Positions 1 through 5,611 of a DNA stretch of 5,611 nt are shown piece by piece. A program made the translations under genes and the position numbers. Position 1 is the first letter of the stretch. Each line of letters opens with the position of its first letter. The notes under the pieces are model-generated. The model saw only the letters and a list, made by a program, of their open reading frames with translations. It was not told the origin of the DNA and made no database searches. The stretch is from Actinomycetes bacterium (GTDB taxonomy: Bacteria > Actinomycetota > Acidimicrobiia > Acidimicrobiales > Bog-793). Location of the stretch: contig JAKAOD010000235.1 in assembly GCA_021823365.1 (NCBI GenBank), forward strand, positions 1-5,611, written 5' to 3'.

Positions 1-297
1 GACGAGGCTGGCGGCGGCCTCGGGGCTACCGCCGGGACTGTGCAGCACGATGTCGAGGTTGGGGCCTGGCAGGTCCTTGCACACCTCCATGAGCCCCTGC
101 ATGTCTTCGAGCGTGATCGACGCTGCGGGACCGCCCTTCCCGAACCAGTCGGTGTAGTAGACGATCGTCGGCCGTTGCGTCAGAGCGAAGAGCTGGCCCA
201 GGTATTTCCGACGTACTCCGTCGAAGTCAGGTGCGCCGTTCGGGAGGCGGTTTGAGGGGTCCTGCAGCTCGACCAGGATCTCACCCCAGGTGGGCAT
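1..297 (-). CDS. SDH-family Clp-fold serine proteinase, N-terminal fragment (runs off left edge)
   Basis: The minus-strand frame from the ATG at 297 stays open to base 1, so only the first 99 residues are visible. The start MPTWGEIL, the FDGVRRKYL segment (about residues 25-33), a β-strand IVYYTDWF (45-52) and LDIVLHSPGGSPEAAASLV (81-99) match the N-terminal half of the serine dehydrogenase proteinase (SDH) family, which has a ClpP/SppA crotonase-like fold. The SPGG turn at 87-90 corresponds to the oxyanion-hole region. The catalytic serine would lie beyond the left edge, so activity cannot be judged. Family members are thought to be soluble or membrane-linked peptidases; the substrate is unknown. 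No Shine-Dalgarno sequence precedes the ATG, and the stop of the 62-residue gene upstream lies only 3 nt away, so translation is probably coupled. The family assignment is fairly secure; the biological role is not. Confidence 0.8.
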   Translation of the reverse strand, partial: MPTWGEILVELQDPSNRLPNGAPDFDGVRRKYLGQLFALTQRPTIVYYTDWFGKGGPAASITLEDMQGLMEVCKDLPGPNLDIVLHSPGGSPEAAASLV

Positions 298-300
298 GGG

Positions 301-489
301 TCAGCGAATGTTGCCGCCGGTGGCGTTCCTCACCTGGCTCGGATGCACGTTCACCATGAGCTCGGTGTACGCGCTCAGCTGCCCGTAGACGTCGAGGAGT
401 GCCGCGACCCCGGGTAGGGCGCGACCACGCTCCACCAGCTCACGCTGGATGACCTGGCTGTCGCTTGTCGTCTCGGCGCTCTCCGGCAT
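301..489 (-). CDS. 62-residue hypothetical protein, upstream partner of the serine proteinase
   Basis: This is a small protein that I do not recognise. The ATG at 489 is chosen because a GGGAGG Shine-Dalgarno lies 7 nt upstream (497-502). A longer reading from a GTG at 594 would add 35 residues of Arg/Gly-rich sequence without a binding site and is less likely. The product is acidic at the start (PESAETTSD), then carries predicted helices through QVIQRELVERGRALPGVAAL and VYGQLSAYTELM, and ends in NATGGNIR. No cysteines, signal peptide or membrane segment are visible. Its TGA is 3 nt from the start of the SDH-type proteinase, so the two probably form one transcriptional unit. The product could be an adaptor, inhibitor or partner of that proteinase, but nothing in the sequence proves this. 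Confidence 0.7.
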   Translation of the reverse strand: MPESAETTSDSQVIQRELVERGRALPGVAALLDVYGQLSAYTELMVNVHPSQVRNATGGNIR

Positions 490-496
490 GCCAGCA

Positions 497-502
497 CCTC
501 CC
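497..502 (-). promoter_or_regulatory. Ribosome binding site deciding the start of the 62-residue gene
   Basis: On the minus strand the sequence reads GGGAGG, followed by 7 nt and then ATG at 489. It is the clearest Shine-Dalgarno in the window and favours the 489 start over the upstream GTG at 594. Confidence 0.75.
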
Positions 503-513
503 TCGTCGAATCC

Positions 514-519
514 ACCATA
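514..519 (-). promoter_or_regulatory. Possible -10 element for the minus-strand pair
   Basis: The minus strand reads TATGGT, a TANNNT-type -10 hexamer, about 25 nt upstream of the ATG at 489. It lies in an AT-richer patch of an otherwise GC-rich spacer. No convincing -35 box is seen 16-18 nt upstream. It would give a very short leader that still contains the ribosome binding site. This is a weak prediction. Confidence 0.25.
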
Positions 520-572
520 CTCATCGTCGCGAGTCCCGGACGGGTTGAGGCGCTCCCGCTGCGCCCGCCGGA

Positions 573-591
573 CCCAGCCAGCGGAGCTGGG
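573..591. repeat. Short inverted repeat in the divergent spacer
   Basis: CCCAGC (573-578) and GCTGGG (586-591) are perfect inverted copies around a 7-nt centre. A second GCTGGGC copy follows at 609-615, inside the odd palindrome CTGGGCCAG (610-618). The elements lie between two divergent genes and could be an operator or a hairpin. Such short matches also arise by chance in GC-rich DNA, and there is no T-tract, so this is not called a terminator. Confidence 0.4.
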
Positions 592-642
592 CACCTTGCC
601 GTTGTCCGGCTGGGCCAGTTTCGCCCCACTACCGTCAGGGAG

Positions 643-666
643 ATGACGACCGAAGCTCGCGGGTGA
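643..666 (+). other. Seven-codon leader frame overlapping the start of the SWIM-tail gene (GTGA)
   Basis: ATG at 643 opens a frame reading MTTEARG and stops at TGA 664-666. The stop overlaps the GTG start at 663 by 4 nt, the usual geometry of translational coupling. An AGGGAG lies directly against the ATG, which is too close for a good Shine-Dalgarno. The GTG at 663 has no binding site of its own. This may be a coupling leader, a trace of a frameshifted amino end, or chance. The frame is also open upstream of the ATG (for example at 541-642) but has no clear protein similarity. Confidence 0.25.
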
Positions 667-2018
667 ACCCCCGGAGACAGGGGCCTGACCCCGGGGATCT
701 CGATACCCTGATCGCGAGGCTCGACCCCGAGGACCTCCGCGGGATCGTCGGCAAGGCCGCGGATCGCCACGAGGACGTCGCTCGGGCGGTCCGCCTGGTG
801 GCGACCCGGGGGTCTGGGGATCTCTCCCAGCTGAAAGCGGAGATCGACCGCGGGCTGCGGACGAGCCGGCACCTCGGCTACCGGGAGAGCGGCGGCTGGG
901 CGGTCCAGGCGAGGCCCGTCGTGGAGGCGATCAGCGAGGCGGTCGACTCGTCGCCCACGGCCGAGCTGGTCGCGCTGATCGAGCGGGCGGTCGGGCACGT
1001 CGTGAAGGTCATCCTCAAGGCGGACGACTCCGACGGGCTGATCGGCGACCTGGCGCGTGAGCTGCTCGACCTGCACGCCCGGGCGTGCGACGCCGGAATC
1101 CCGGATCCGATCAAGCTGGCCCGCTGGATGGTCCGGTTCCGCTTCGACGACCAGGACTTCTTCGAGGTGGACCCTGTTCGCTACGCCGATGCCTTGGGCG
1201 ATCTCGGGCTCGCGGCGTACCGGCGCGAGGTCAAGCAGCGGGTCGAAGCTGGTGGTGGCGACTCGTTCGCCGCCACGTACGCCCAAGAGCGTCTGGCCGT
1301 GCTCGACGGCGACGCGGAGGCCCTCGTCGGGCTGATGGGCGGTGACCTGAGCCGGCCGTACCAATTCATCAGGGTCGCCGAGGCCATGGCCGAGCTGGGC
1401 CGCGACGACGACGTCCTGTCCTGGGCCACCCGGGGGATCGCTGAGACGAGCGGCTGGCAGGTCGCCCAGCTCTACGACCTGGCCGCCGGGGTCCACACCC
1501 GCCGAGAAGAGGACCAGGAGGTGCTCCGGCTGCGCCGCGAGCAGCACCAGCGGATGTCCTCGTTGACGACGTACGGTCTCCTGCGCGCTGCGGCCGAGGC
1601 CGGTGGGGTGTGGCCGGCCGAGCGCCCAGCGGCCCGGGCGGTGCTGGCGGAGCGCGACCCCGGTGGCCTGGTCGACGCGCTGCTTGCCGACGGAGAGCCT
1701 GAGGCTGCCTGGCAGGTGCCCGGAGCCCATCCTGACTGGGATCCGGGACCGCAGCGGTGGGTGCGCCTGGCCGAGGCCCGTGAAGCGTCTGCGCCGGGCG
1801 ATGCGCTCGACGTGTACCTGCGCCTGGCCGACCTCCAGCTCGAGACGACCGGAAAGACGGCCTACGTGCGAGCGGTGGCGATCCTGAAGAAGGCGGCGCA
1901 GGCGGCCCGAGCGGCGGATCGCCAGGGTGAGTTCGCCGCGCACCTGGCGGCGTTGCGGGAGACGCACCGGCGGCGGCCGACGTTCATCGCCGTCCTCGAC
2001 AAGGCCCGGCTGGGGTGA
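663..2018 (+). CDS. SWIM zinc finger-family C-terminal helical repeat protein lacking the SWIM finger
   Basis: This 451-residue protein matches, from memory, the long α-helical, TPR-like region that follows the SWIM zinc finger in many actinobacterial proteins. Landmarks are an LDPEDLRGIV helix (20-29), GYRESGGWA (72-80), the strongly conserved type KADDSDGLIGDL (119-130), DLGLAAYRREV (180-190), GDLSRPYQFIRVAEAMAELGR (227-247) and the tail HRRRPTFIAVLDKARLG. Helical pairs run to the end. No membrane segment or catalytic motif is seen. The CxCx(n)CxH-type SWIM motif usually lying N-terminal to this region is missing, and the upstream 170 bp does not encode it, so this is a stand-alone or shortened version. 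The role is unknown; a scaffold or binding function is inferred from the repeats. The GTG start lacks a Shine-Dalgarno, and a start some codons downstream is possible. The gene is divergent from the proteinase pair and convergent with the PIN gene, 56 bp from its end. Confidence 0.8.
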   Translation: MNPRRQGPDPGDLDTLIARLDPEDLRGIVGKAADRHEDVARAVRLVATRGSGDLSQLKAEIDRGLRTSRHLGYRESGGWAVQARPVVEAISEAVDSSPTAELVALIERAVGHVVKVILKADDSDGLIGDLARELLDLHARACDAGIPDPIKLARWMVRFRFDDQDFFEVDPVRYADALGDLGLAAYRREVKQRVEAGGGDSFAATYAQERLAVLDGDAEALVGLMGGDLSRPYQFIRVAEAMAELGRDDDVLSWATRGIAETSGWQVAQLYDLAAGVHTRREEDQEVLRLRREQHQRMSSLTTYGLLRAAAEAGGVWPAERPAARAVLAERDPGGLVDALLADGEPEAAWQVPGAHPDWDPGPQRWVRLAEAREASAPGDALDVYLRLADLQLETTGKTAYVRAVAILKKAAQAARAADRQGEFAAHLAALRETHRRRPTFIAVLDKARLG

Positions 2019-2074
2019 GGCAGTTGGAGAGGATCGTCGGAGTGACGGCTGTTGCGGGTGCAGGCGAGGCCGGT

Positions 2075-2563
2075 TCAGGTGACGATGACGAAGCGGGCCC
2101 GCTCGGCCCGGAGCATCTCGAAGGGCGTGACATAGCGCACGCCGACGCCGAGGCAGGCGTTCGGGATCTTGATCTTCTTCGTGGAGTGGGCGACGACCTC
2201 GTGGGTGACCACCACGTGATGGTGGGCATGGGCGTGGGCAACGAGGTAGTAGTCGGCGTCTTGCAGGAAGGTGGCGACGGCGGCCGGCTCGTACCCGGCG
2301 CCGTTGGCCCAGGTGCTGGTGGCCTGCAGGCTCGGCACCACGGCGGCGTCTGCTTCGAGGAAGAAGGCGCCGGGTCGCTCGCCGGCCCAGGTCGCGAGGT
2401 CGTCGTCGACCGCGTCGAGCTCGATGGCGACCTTGTCGATGCTGAAGACCGTGCCCGCCTGGTGGGCGTGATCGATCCAGTCCCAGAACGCGGGACAGAA
2501 GTCGAAGCCGTAGTGGCGGTTCTTGGCTTCGATGAACACGTTCGTGTCGAGCAGGTAGGCCAT
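2075..2563 (-). CDS. DUF4411 family PIN-domain protein, probable RNase toxin
   Basis: This 162-residue protein begins MAYLLDTNVFIEAKNRHYGF and continues FCPAFWDWIDHA, which is typical of DUF4411, a PIN-like nuclease family. Candidate metal-binding acidic residues sit where a PIN fold expects them: D6 in LLDTN, E48, D104 (within QDADYYL, 101-107) and E122 in VVTHE. The core therefore looks intact. PIN toxins are Mg2+/Mn2+-dependent endoribonucleases; RNase activity here is inferred from the fold. The length is normal for the family. An unusual His/Ala run (AHAHAHHH, 109-116) lies between the last acidic sites. The ATG at 2563 shares its A with the TGA of the XRE/ImmA-IrrE gene (TGATG), and no Shine-Dalgarno is visible, so translation is probably coupled to that partner. 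Such DUF4411 genes commonly follow this type of HTH-metalloprotease gene, consistent with a toxin and its controller. Confidence 0.88.
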   Translation of the reverse strand: MAYLLDTNVFIEAKNRHYGFDFCPAFWDWIDHAHQAGTVFSIDKVAIELDAVDDDLATWAGERPGAFFLEADAAVVPSLQATSTWANGAGYEPAAVATFLQDADYYLVAHAHAHHHVVVTHEVVAHSTKKIKIPNACLGVGVRYVTPFEMLRAERARFVIVT

Positions 2564-3717
2564 CAGCCGGTCCCGAGTCGGCTGACCAGCTCCTCGAAGG
2601 TCGACAGCTTCTTCAGCCCCAGCATCTGGAATGCGTCGCGGTGCAGGGTCTGGCCTTCGAGGGTGCTGACGATCACCGCGCGGGCGAACCGCTTGGAAAC
2701 CCGCGCCGGCTGGGTGCTAAAGAAGTTGCCGCCGGTCCCCGGTCGCTCCCCCAAGATCTCCAGGATCCGGGCCAGCTCGTCCCGGTAGGCGGTCTGGTAC
2801 TCGTCCCAGCTCAGCCGGCCAGCGTCGTGGACGCGGCGGAGGACCACGAGGGTGCTCACCTTGAACCTGCGAGCGAGCGACTCCATCTCGTCGACCACCG
2901 GCATGTCCGGAGACAGCGCGTCGCGTAGGGACTCCAGGGGTACGAGCACCTCGGCGGCGACCTGGTTGCACCAACGCTCGACCGGGTTGGTCGGAGCCGC
3001 CCCGAGGTCGGCGTCGTCAAGCGCGGTCTCGCCCAGGAACAGGTGGAGGAGCTCGTGGGCGAGCGTGAAGATCTGGGCCGCCTTGGTGTCGGCGCCGTTC
3101 ACGAACACCAGCGGAGCGAGCCGGTCAACGAGGGAGAAGCCGCGGAACTCCTCGGGGTCGAGCTTGCGGTGCGTGTTGGCGCCGACGACGCCGCTCACCA
3201 TCACGAGCACGCCCAGGTCCTCGGCATGGTCGACGAGGGTTCGCAGCGCGTCTGACCAGATGTGACCGCGCTCGATCGGGTCGAACCTGAGCGTCATCCT
3301 GACCTGCTCGGCGGCTTCCACGACGGGTACCGACGTCGTCAGCGACCCGACGAAGCCGACCGGATCCTCTCTCGTGACCTGGGCGAAGTCCCGGTACCAC
3401 TCCTGTCGCTGCTGGCACTGGAAGATCGTGTCGAGAAGGTCGGGACTCGGGCGGGACACCCCGGCGTCGCCCATCGTCCGGTAGTCGGGGATCGGAACAT
3501 GCTCCTCGGGCGGTTCGGAGAGGAAGAGGAACCCGATCGGCGTGTGCGTCGCTCGGGCGAAGTCTTCGAGCTGCTTGAGCGTCGGAGTCCGCTCTCCGCT
3601 CTCCCACTCGGTGAGCTTCGGGAACCTGGTCGCCAGCTCGTCGATGCCCAGACGAGACCGTTCACGCGCCCATGCGAGCAGCCGAGGGCTCACGGCGGCG
3701 CGTACCGAGGTGGTCAT
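2563..3717 (-). CDS. XRE-like HTH / ImmA-IrrE zinc metalloprotease
   Basis: This 384-residue protein has three parts. Residues 10-68 are an XRE-like helix-turn-helix region containing LTEWESGERTPTLKQLEDFA and the family-typical THTPIGFLFLSEPPEE. Residues about 165-265 are the ImmA/IrrE peptidase, with the zinc motif HELLH at 221-225, E247 as the likely third ligand, and NQVAAEVLVP (251-260) after it. The tail (about 330-384) has FARAVIVSTLEGQTLHRDAFQMLGL, seen in relatives linked to PIN genes. ImmA/IrrE peptidases cleave repressor proteins in mobile elements and stress responses; here the substrate is unknown, and the partner PIN protein or a repressor are candidates. The HTH is atypically short between helices 2 and 3. 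The start ATG at 3717 overlaps the upstream ATPase stop by 4 nt (ATGA), and the stop overlaps the PIN gene by 1 nt, placing this gene in the middle of one operon. It could serve as antitoxin, as activating protease, or as both. Confidence 0.9.
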   Translation of the reverse strand: MTTSVRAAVSPRLLAWARERSRLGIDELATRFPKLTEWESGERTPTLKQLEDFARATHTPIGFLFLSEPPEEHVPIPDYRTMGDAGVSRPSPDLLDTIFQCQQRQEWYRDFAQVTREDPVGFVGSLTTSVPVVEAAEQVRMTLRFDPIERGHIWSDALRTLVDHAEDLGVLVMVSGVVGANTHRKLDPEEFRGFSLVDRLAPLVFVNGADTKAAQIFTLAHELLHLFLGETALDDADLGAAPTNPVERWCNQVAAEVLVPLESLRDALSPDMPVVDEMESLARRFKVSTLVVLRRVHDAGRLSWDEYQTAYRDELARILEILGERPGTGGNFFSTQPARVSKRFARAVIVSTLEGQTLHRDAFQMLGLKKLSTFEELVSRLGTG

Positions 3718-5611
3718 CGTGCGACCGTACCGTCGGGCTGTGACGGGCTCGGTCCCGAGGTGAGGGAGGCACTGGAGTCCAGGTTGAGCGCGGCGACGAT
3801 CTGGCGGTAGAGGTCATCAACCTTAGCCGGACAGTCGGTCTGCTGCGCTATCCATCTGCCCCTGCGGATCTTGCTCTTGCCAACCTCGGCTTCGGCCTCA
3901 GACAGCTTGCCGGGGGCGACGCCTTCGATGAAGCCTTCGAGGGCCTCTGCGCTGCCGGTCCAGCTCGTGGTCAACGTGAACACGCCCTGGCGAGCACCAA
4001 GGTCCACCTGCTCGTCCCAGGACTCCTGGGTCATGCGCCGCTGGTCCTTTCCGCCGCTGCCGGCGTGTTCGATGAACCGCTTCAGCTCGGGAAGGTCGAC
4101 TCCGGCCTGCTCGATCTGGCGGAAGATGTGATTGCTCCAGTTGGTCTCGACGTCGAACGACTTGCCATCGCAGACGACGACCCACGGGATACCGAACCCG
4201 TGCAGGACCGAAAGGATGGTGCGGGACCCACTGTCGCCGGGCGCGCTGTAGAACCCGATGTCCCTTGCTGCGGGCGTGCCGCGTTCTTCGGCCGCCTTGC
4301 TCTTGGCGCACCAGATCGGAAGTGCCCCTTGCTCGGTCGGGCCGGAGACGATGACCGCGCCACGGGAGAACAGCAGGGCGCGTGCGTCGGCCGAGAGCGC
4401 GAACTCCTGCGTGATCTTGGCGACGCCCCCTGCGTCGAGCGCCCGAGCCAGGCGGCGGCAACGGGAGCCTCCGTCGTCATTGCTGATCCGAAGCAGACGC
4501 GTCAGATCGCCAGCTTCCTCCATCGGTACGAGATGGGGTGAGTGGGTGACGAGCAAGACCTGCCCTGGCACCGTTCGCAGGGCCTGTCGCAGGGCGGTCT
4601 GCCAAGTGGGGTGCAGCGACACGCCGGGTTCATCGAGGACCGTGAGACGGTCGGGCGCGCTCACGAGCGCTTCGGCGAGGACGAGTGCTTCCCACGTGCC
4701 AGCTCCGAACAGCTGGATCGGACGCTCCCCCCGAGGCGTGCGGTCGTCGGTCTTGTTCCAGCCGATGACCGTGATGATGCTGCCGGGCTGACCCTCGTCT
4801 CCCGCTTCGTTGCCTCCGCCCGAGACCGCAACTTGGCCTGCCCCTATCGGAGCGGTGGTGGCGACCGGCGTCCGCGCCGCCGCGAAGGTGACGTCGAAGG
4901 CGCGGCCGGGCGCCAGTCGTTCGAATTGTTCTTGGATCGCCTCGAAGGTCTCGCGCTCCTGAAGCGAGGCGCCGTTCTTGAGCTCGAACAGGCGCAGCGG
5001 CAGGAACCCGGGGTCGCGCGGCGGCACCGGGCCCGCGAGGAGCTCCCACGGGTAGATCCCGGCTCGCCAGGGGATCGTGCCGCCGACCCCAAGACCACGG
5101 AACTGCTCACCCAGGACGATCAGGCTCTCAGTCAGGTTGAGGCGCAACGCGCGTGAGAGCCCGAATGCCTGCGGGGCGCCCGGTCCGAAGACCCGGAAGC
5201 CGAGCAGGTTGGCGGCGGCACGGAACGGCTCGTGTTGGTCGTTGACCGCGCCGGTGCCGAGTCGCACAACCAGGCTGGTCAATCTCTTGCCGGCTGGCGG
5301 ACAGAGTGCCCTGAGCGCGAAGTGTGGAAGCGGATCTGGCAACGGTGGCGGCGGGCTGGGATTGCCGCTCAGGCCGAACAGCGCCTCGCACAGTCTCGTC
5401 TCCGAGGTCGTCGGGCCAACGGCGGTGCCATGTGCAACGATGCCCGCCCAGTAGCTCGGCGTGAAAAGGACCCAGTCATAGGGCGACCCGTCCACCTCGA
5501 ACTCGTAACGCGCTTCCCAGAGGGCATCGTCGTAGCCGGGATGTCGGAACGCCAACGTGCCGGCAAGCAGAGGAAGTAGCGCTGCCTCATTTACCTCTTC
5601 AGTGACCCACG
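3714..5611 (-). CDS. OLD-like AAA/ABC-type ATPase with C-terminal TOPRIM-like domain (amino end beyond right edge)
   Basis: The frame is open to the right edge, so 631 residues are visible and the amino end is missing. A TTG at 5555 (residue 1 below) is not the real start: the coding frame continues upstream as WVTEEVNEAALLPLLAG. Seen in order: a signature-like loop FGAGTWEALVLAEAL (283-297), Walker B LTVLDEPGVSLHP (304-316) and a switch histidine in LLVTHSPHLVP (334-344). Together these are typical of OLD/RecF/SMC-like ATPases. Walker A must lie off-window. After it comes a TOPRIM-like region, AVIVSGPTEQGALP (400-413) and IPWVVVCDGKSF (456-467). The usual first Glu is Ser404 and the DxD motif is reduced to D463-G-K, with E408 kept, so metal-dependent nuclease activity is uncertain. 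The tail is rich in Ser and Pro. Relatives act in phage defence and DNA processing. The stop overlaps the XRE/ImmA-IrrE start (ATGA), so this is the first visible gene of the operon. Confidence 0.85.
   Translation of the reverse strand, partial: WVTEEVNEAALLPLLAGTLAFRHPGYDDALWEARYEFEVDGSPYDWVLFTPSYWAGIVAHGTAVGPTTSETRLCEALFGLSGNPSPPPPLPDPLPHFALRALCPPAGKRLTSLVVRLGTGAVNDQHEPFRAAANLLGFRVFGPGAPQAFGLSRALRLNLTESLIVLGEQFRGLGVGGTIPWRAGIYPWELLAGPVPPRDPGFLPLRLFELKNGASLQERETFEAIQEQFERLAPGRAFDVTFAAARTPVATTAPIGAGQVAVSGGGNEAGDEGQPGSIITVIGWNKTDDRTPRGERPIQLFGAGTWEALVLAEALVSAPDRLTVLDEPGVSLHPTWQTALRQALRTVPGQVLLVTHSPHLVPMEEAGDLTRLLRISNDDGGSRCRRLARALDAGGVAKITQEFALSADARALLFSRGAVIVSGPTEQGALPIWCAKSKAAEERGTPAARDIGFYSAPGDSGSRTILSVLHGFGIPWVVVCDGKSFDVETNWSNHIFRQIEQAGVDLPELKRFIEHAGSGGKDQRRMTQESWDEQVDLGARQGVFTLTTSWTGSAEALEGFIEGVAPGKLSEAEAEVGKSKIRRGRWIAQQTDCPAKVDDLYRQIVAALNLDSSASLTSGPSPSQPDGTVAR

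Noticed and set aside
40..255. Plus-strand 71-codon frame at the left edge
   Set aside because: It is opposite the serine proteinase frame, whose SPGG and FDGVRRKYL segments are recognisable; the plus frame shows no protein similarity.
490..594. Longer N-terminus for the 62-residue gene from a GTG at 594
   Set aside because: No ribosome binding site precedes that GTG, and the extension covers the likely promoter region. The ATG at 489 has a well-placed GGGAGG.
375..1967. Minus-strand open frame of about 530 codons opposite the SWIM-tail gene
   Set aside because: It is antisense to a gene with clear family landmarks, has low-complexity Arg/Gly/Pro/Asp-rich content typical of GC-rich shadow frames, and also overlaps the small minus-strand gene in another frame.
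2019..2074. Bidirectional terminator between the convergent SWIM-tail and PIN genes
   Set aside because: Only a 4-bp stem (CGTC/GACG) is found in this 56-bp gap and there is no T-tract; this is not enough to call a terminator.
2015..2788. Plus-strand open frame of about 257 codons
   Set aside because: It is antisense to the PIN gene and the end of the metalloprotease gene, both of which are well supported; its Gly/Val/Asp-rich composition is that of a shadow frame.
5553..5555. TTG as the start codon of the ATPase
   Set aside because: The frame remains open to the right edge with plausible coding sequence, and an ATPase of this type needs a Walker A segment upstream, so the gene begins outside the window.

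Overview
The window is very GC-rich, strongly biased to G or C at third codon positions, and uses GTG starts. Its proteins resemble those common in actinomycetes, so a high-GC actinobacterium is the most likely source. This is inferred from composition and protein families; there is no rRNA or marker gene. No tRNA, insertion sequence, CRISPR array or phage structural gene is visible.

Left part (1-662): on the minus strand, a 62-residue protein of unknown function (489-301) is followed 3 nt later by the first 99 residues of an SDH-family Clp-fold serine proteinase (297 to beyond base 1), which is cut by the left edge. A divergent spacer of about 170 bp (490-662) separates this pair from the plus-strand gene. 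It holds a good ribosome binding site for the small gene and a short inverted repeat.

Middle (663-2018): one plus-strand gene of 451 residues matches the helical C-terminal region usually found behind a SWIM zinc finger in actinobacterial proteins. The SWIM finger itself is absent here. The start region is odd: a 7-codon reading frame ends in a GTGA overlap with the GTG start.

Right part (2075-5611): three minus-strand genes overlap head to tail. Transcription enters from beyond the right edge. The order is an OLD-like ATPase with a C-terminal TOPRIM-like domain (amino end and Walker A off-window), an XRE/ImmA-IrrE zinc metalloprotease, and a DUF4411 PIN-domain protein. The first junction is an ATGA overlap of 4 nt and the second a TGATG overlap of 1 nt. 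The last two look like a toxin/regulator pair. The ATPase-TOPRIM protein joined to them is the feature most likely to be a little-described defence system. A plausible but unproven model is that the ATPase/TOPRIM protein senses or acts on foreign DNA, the metalloprotease relieves repression or inactivates an inhibitor, and the PIN protein acts as an RNase effector.
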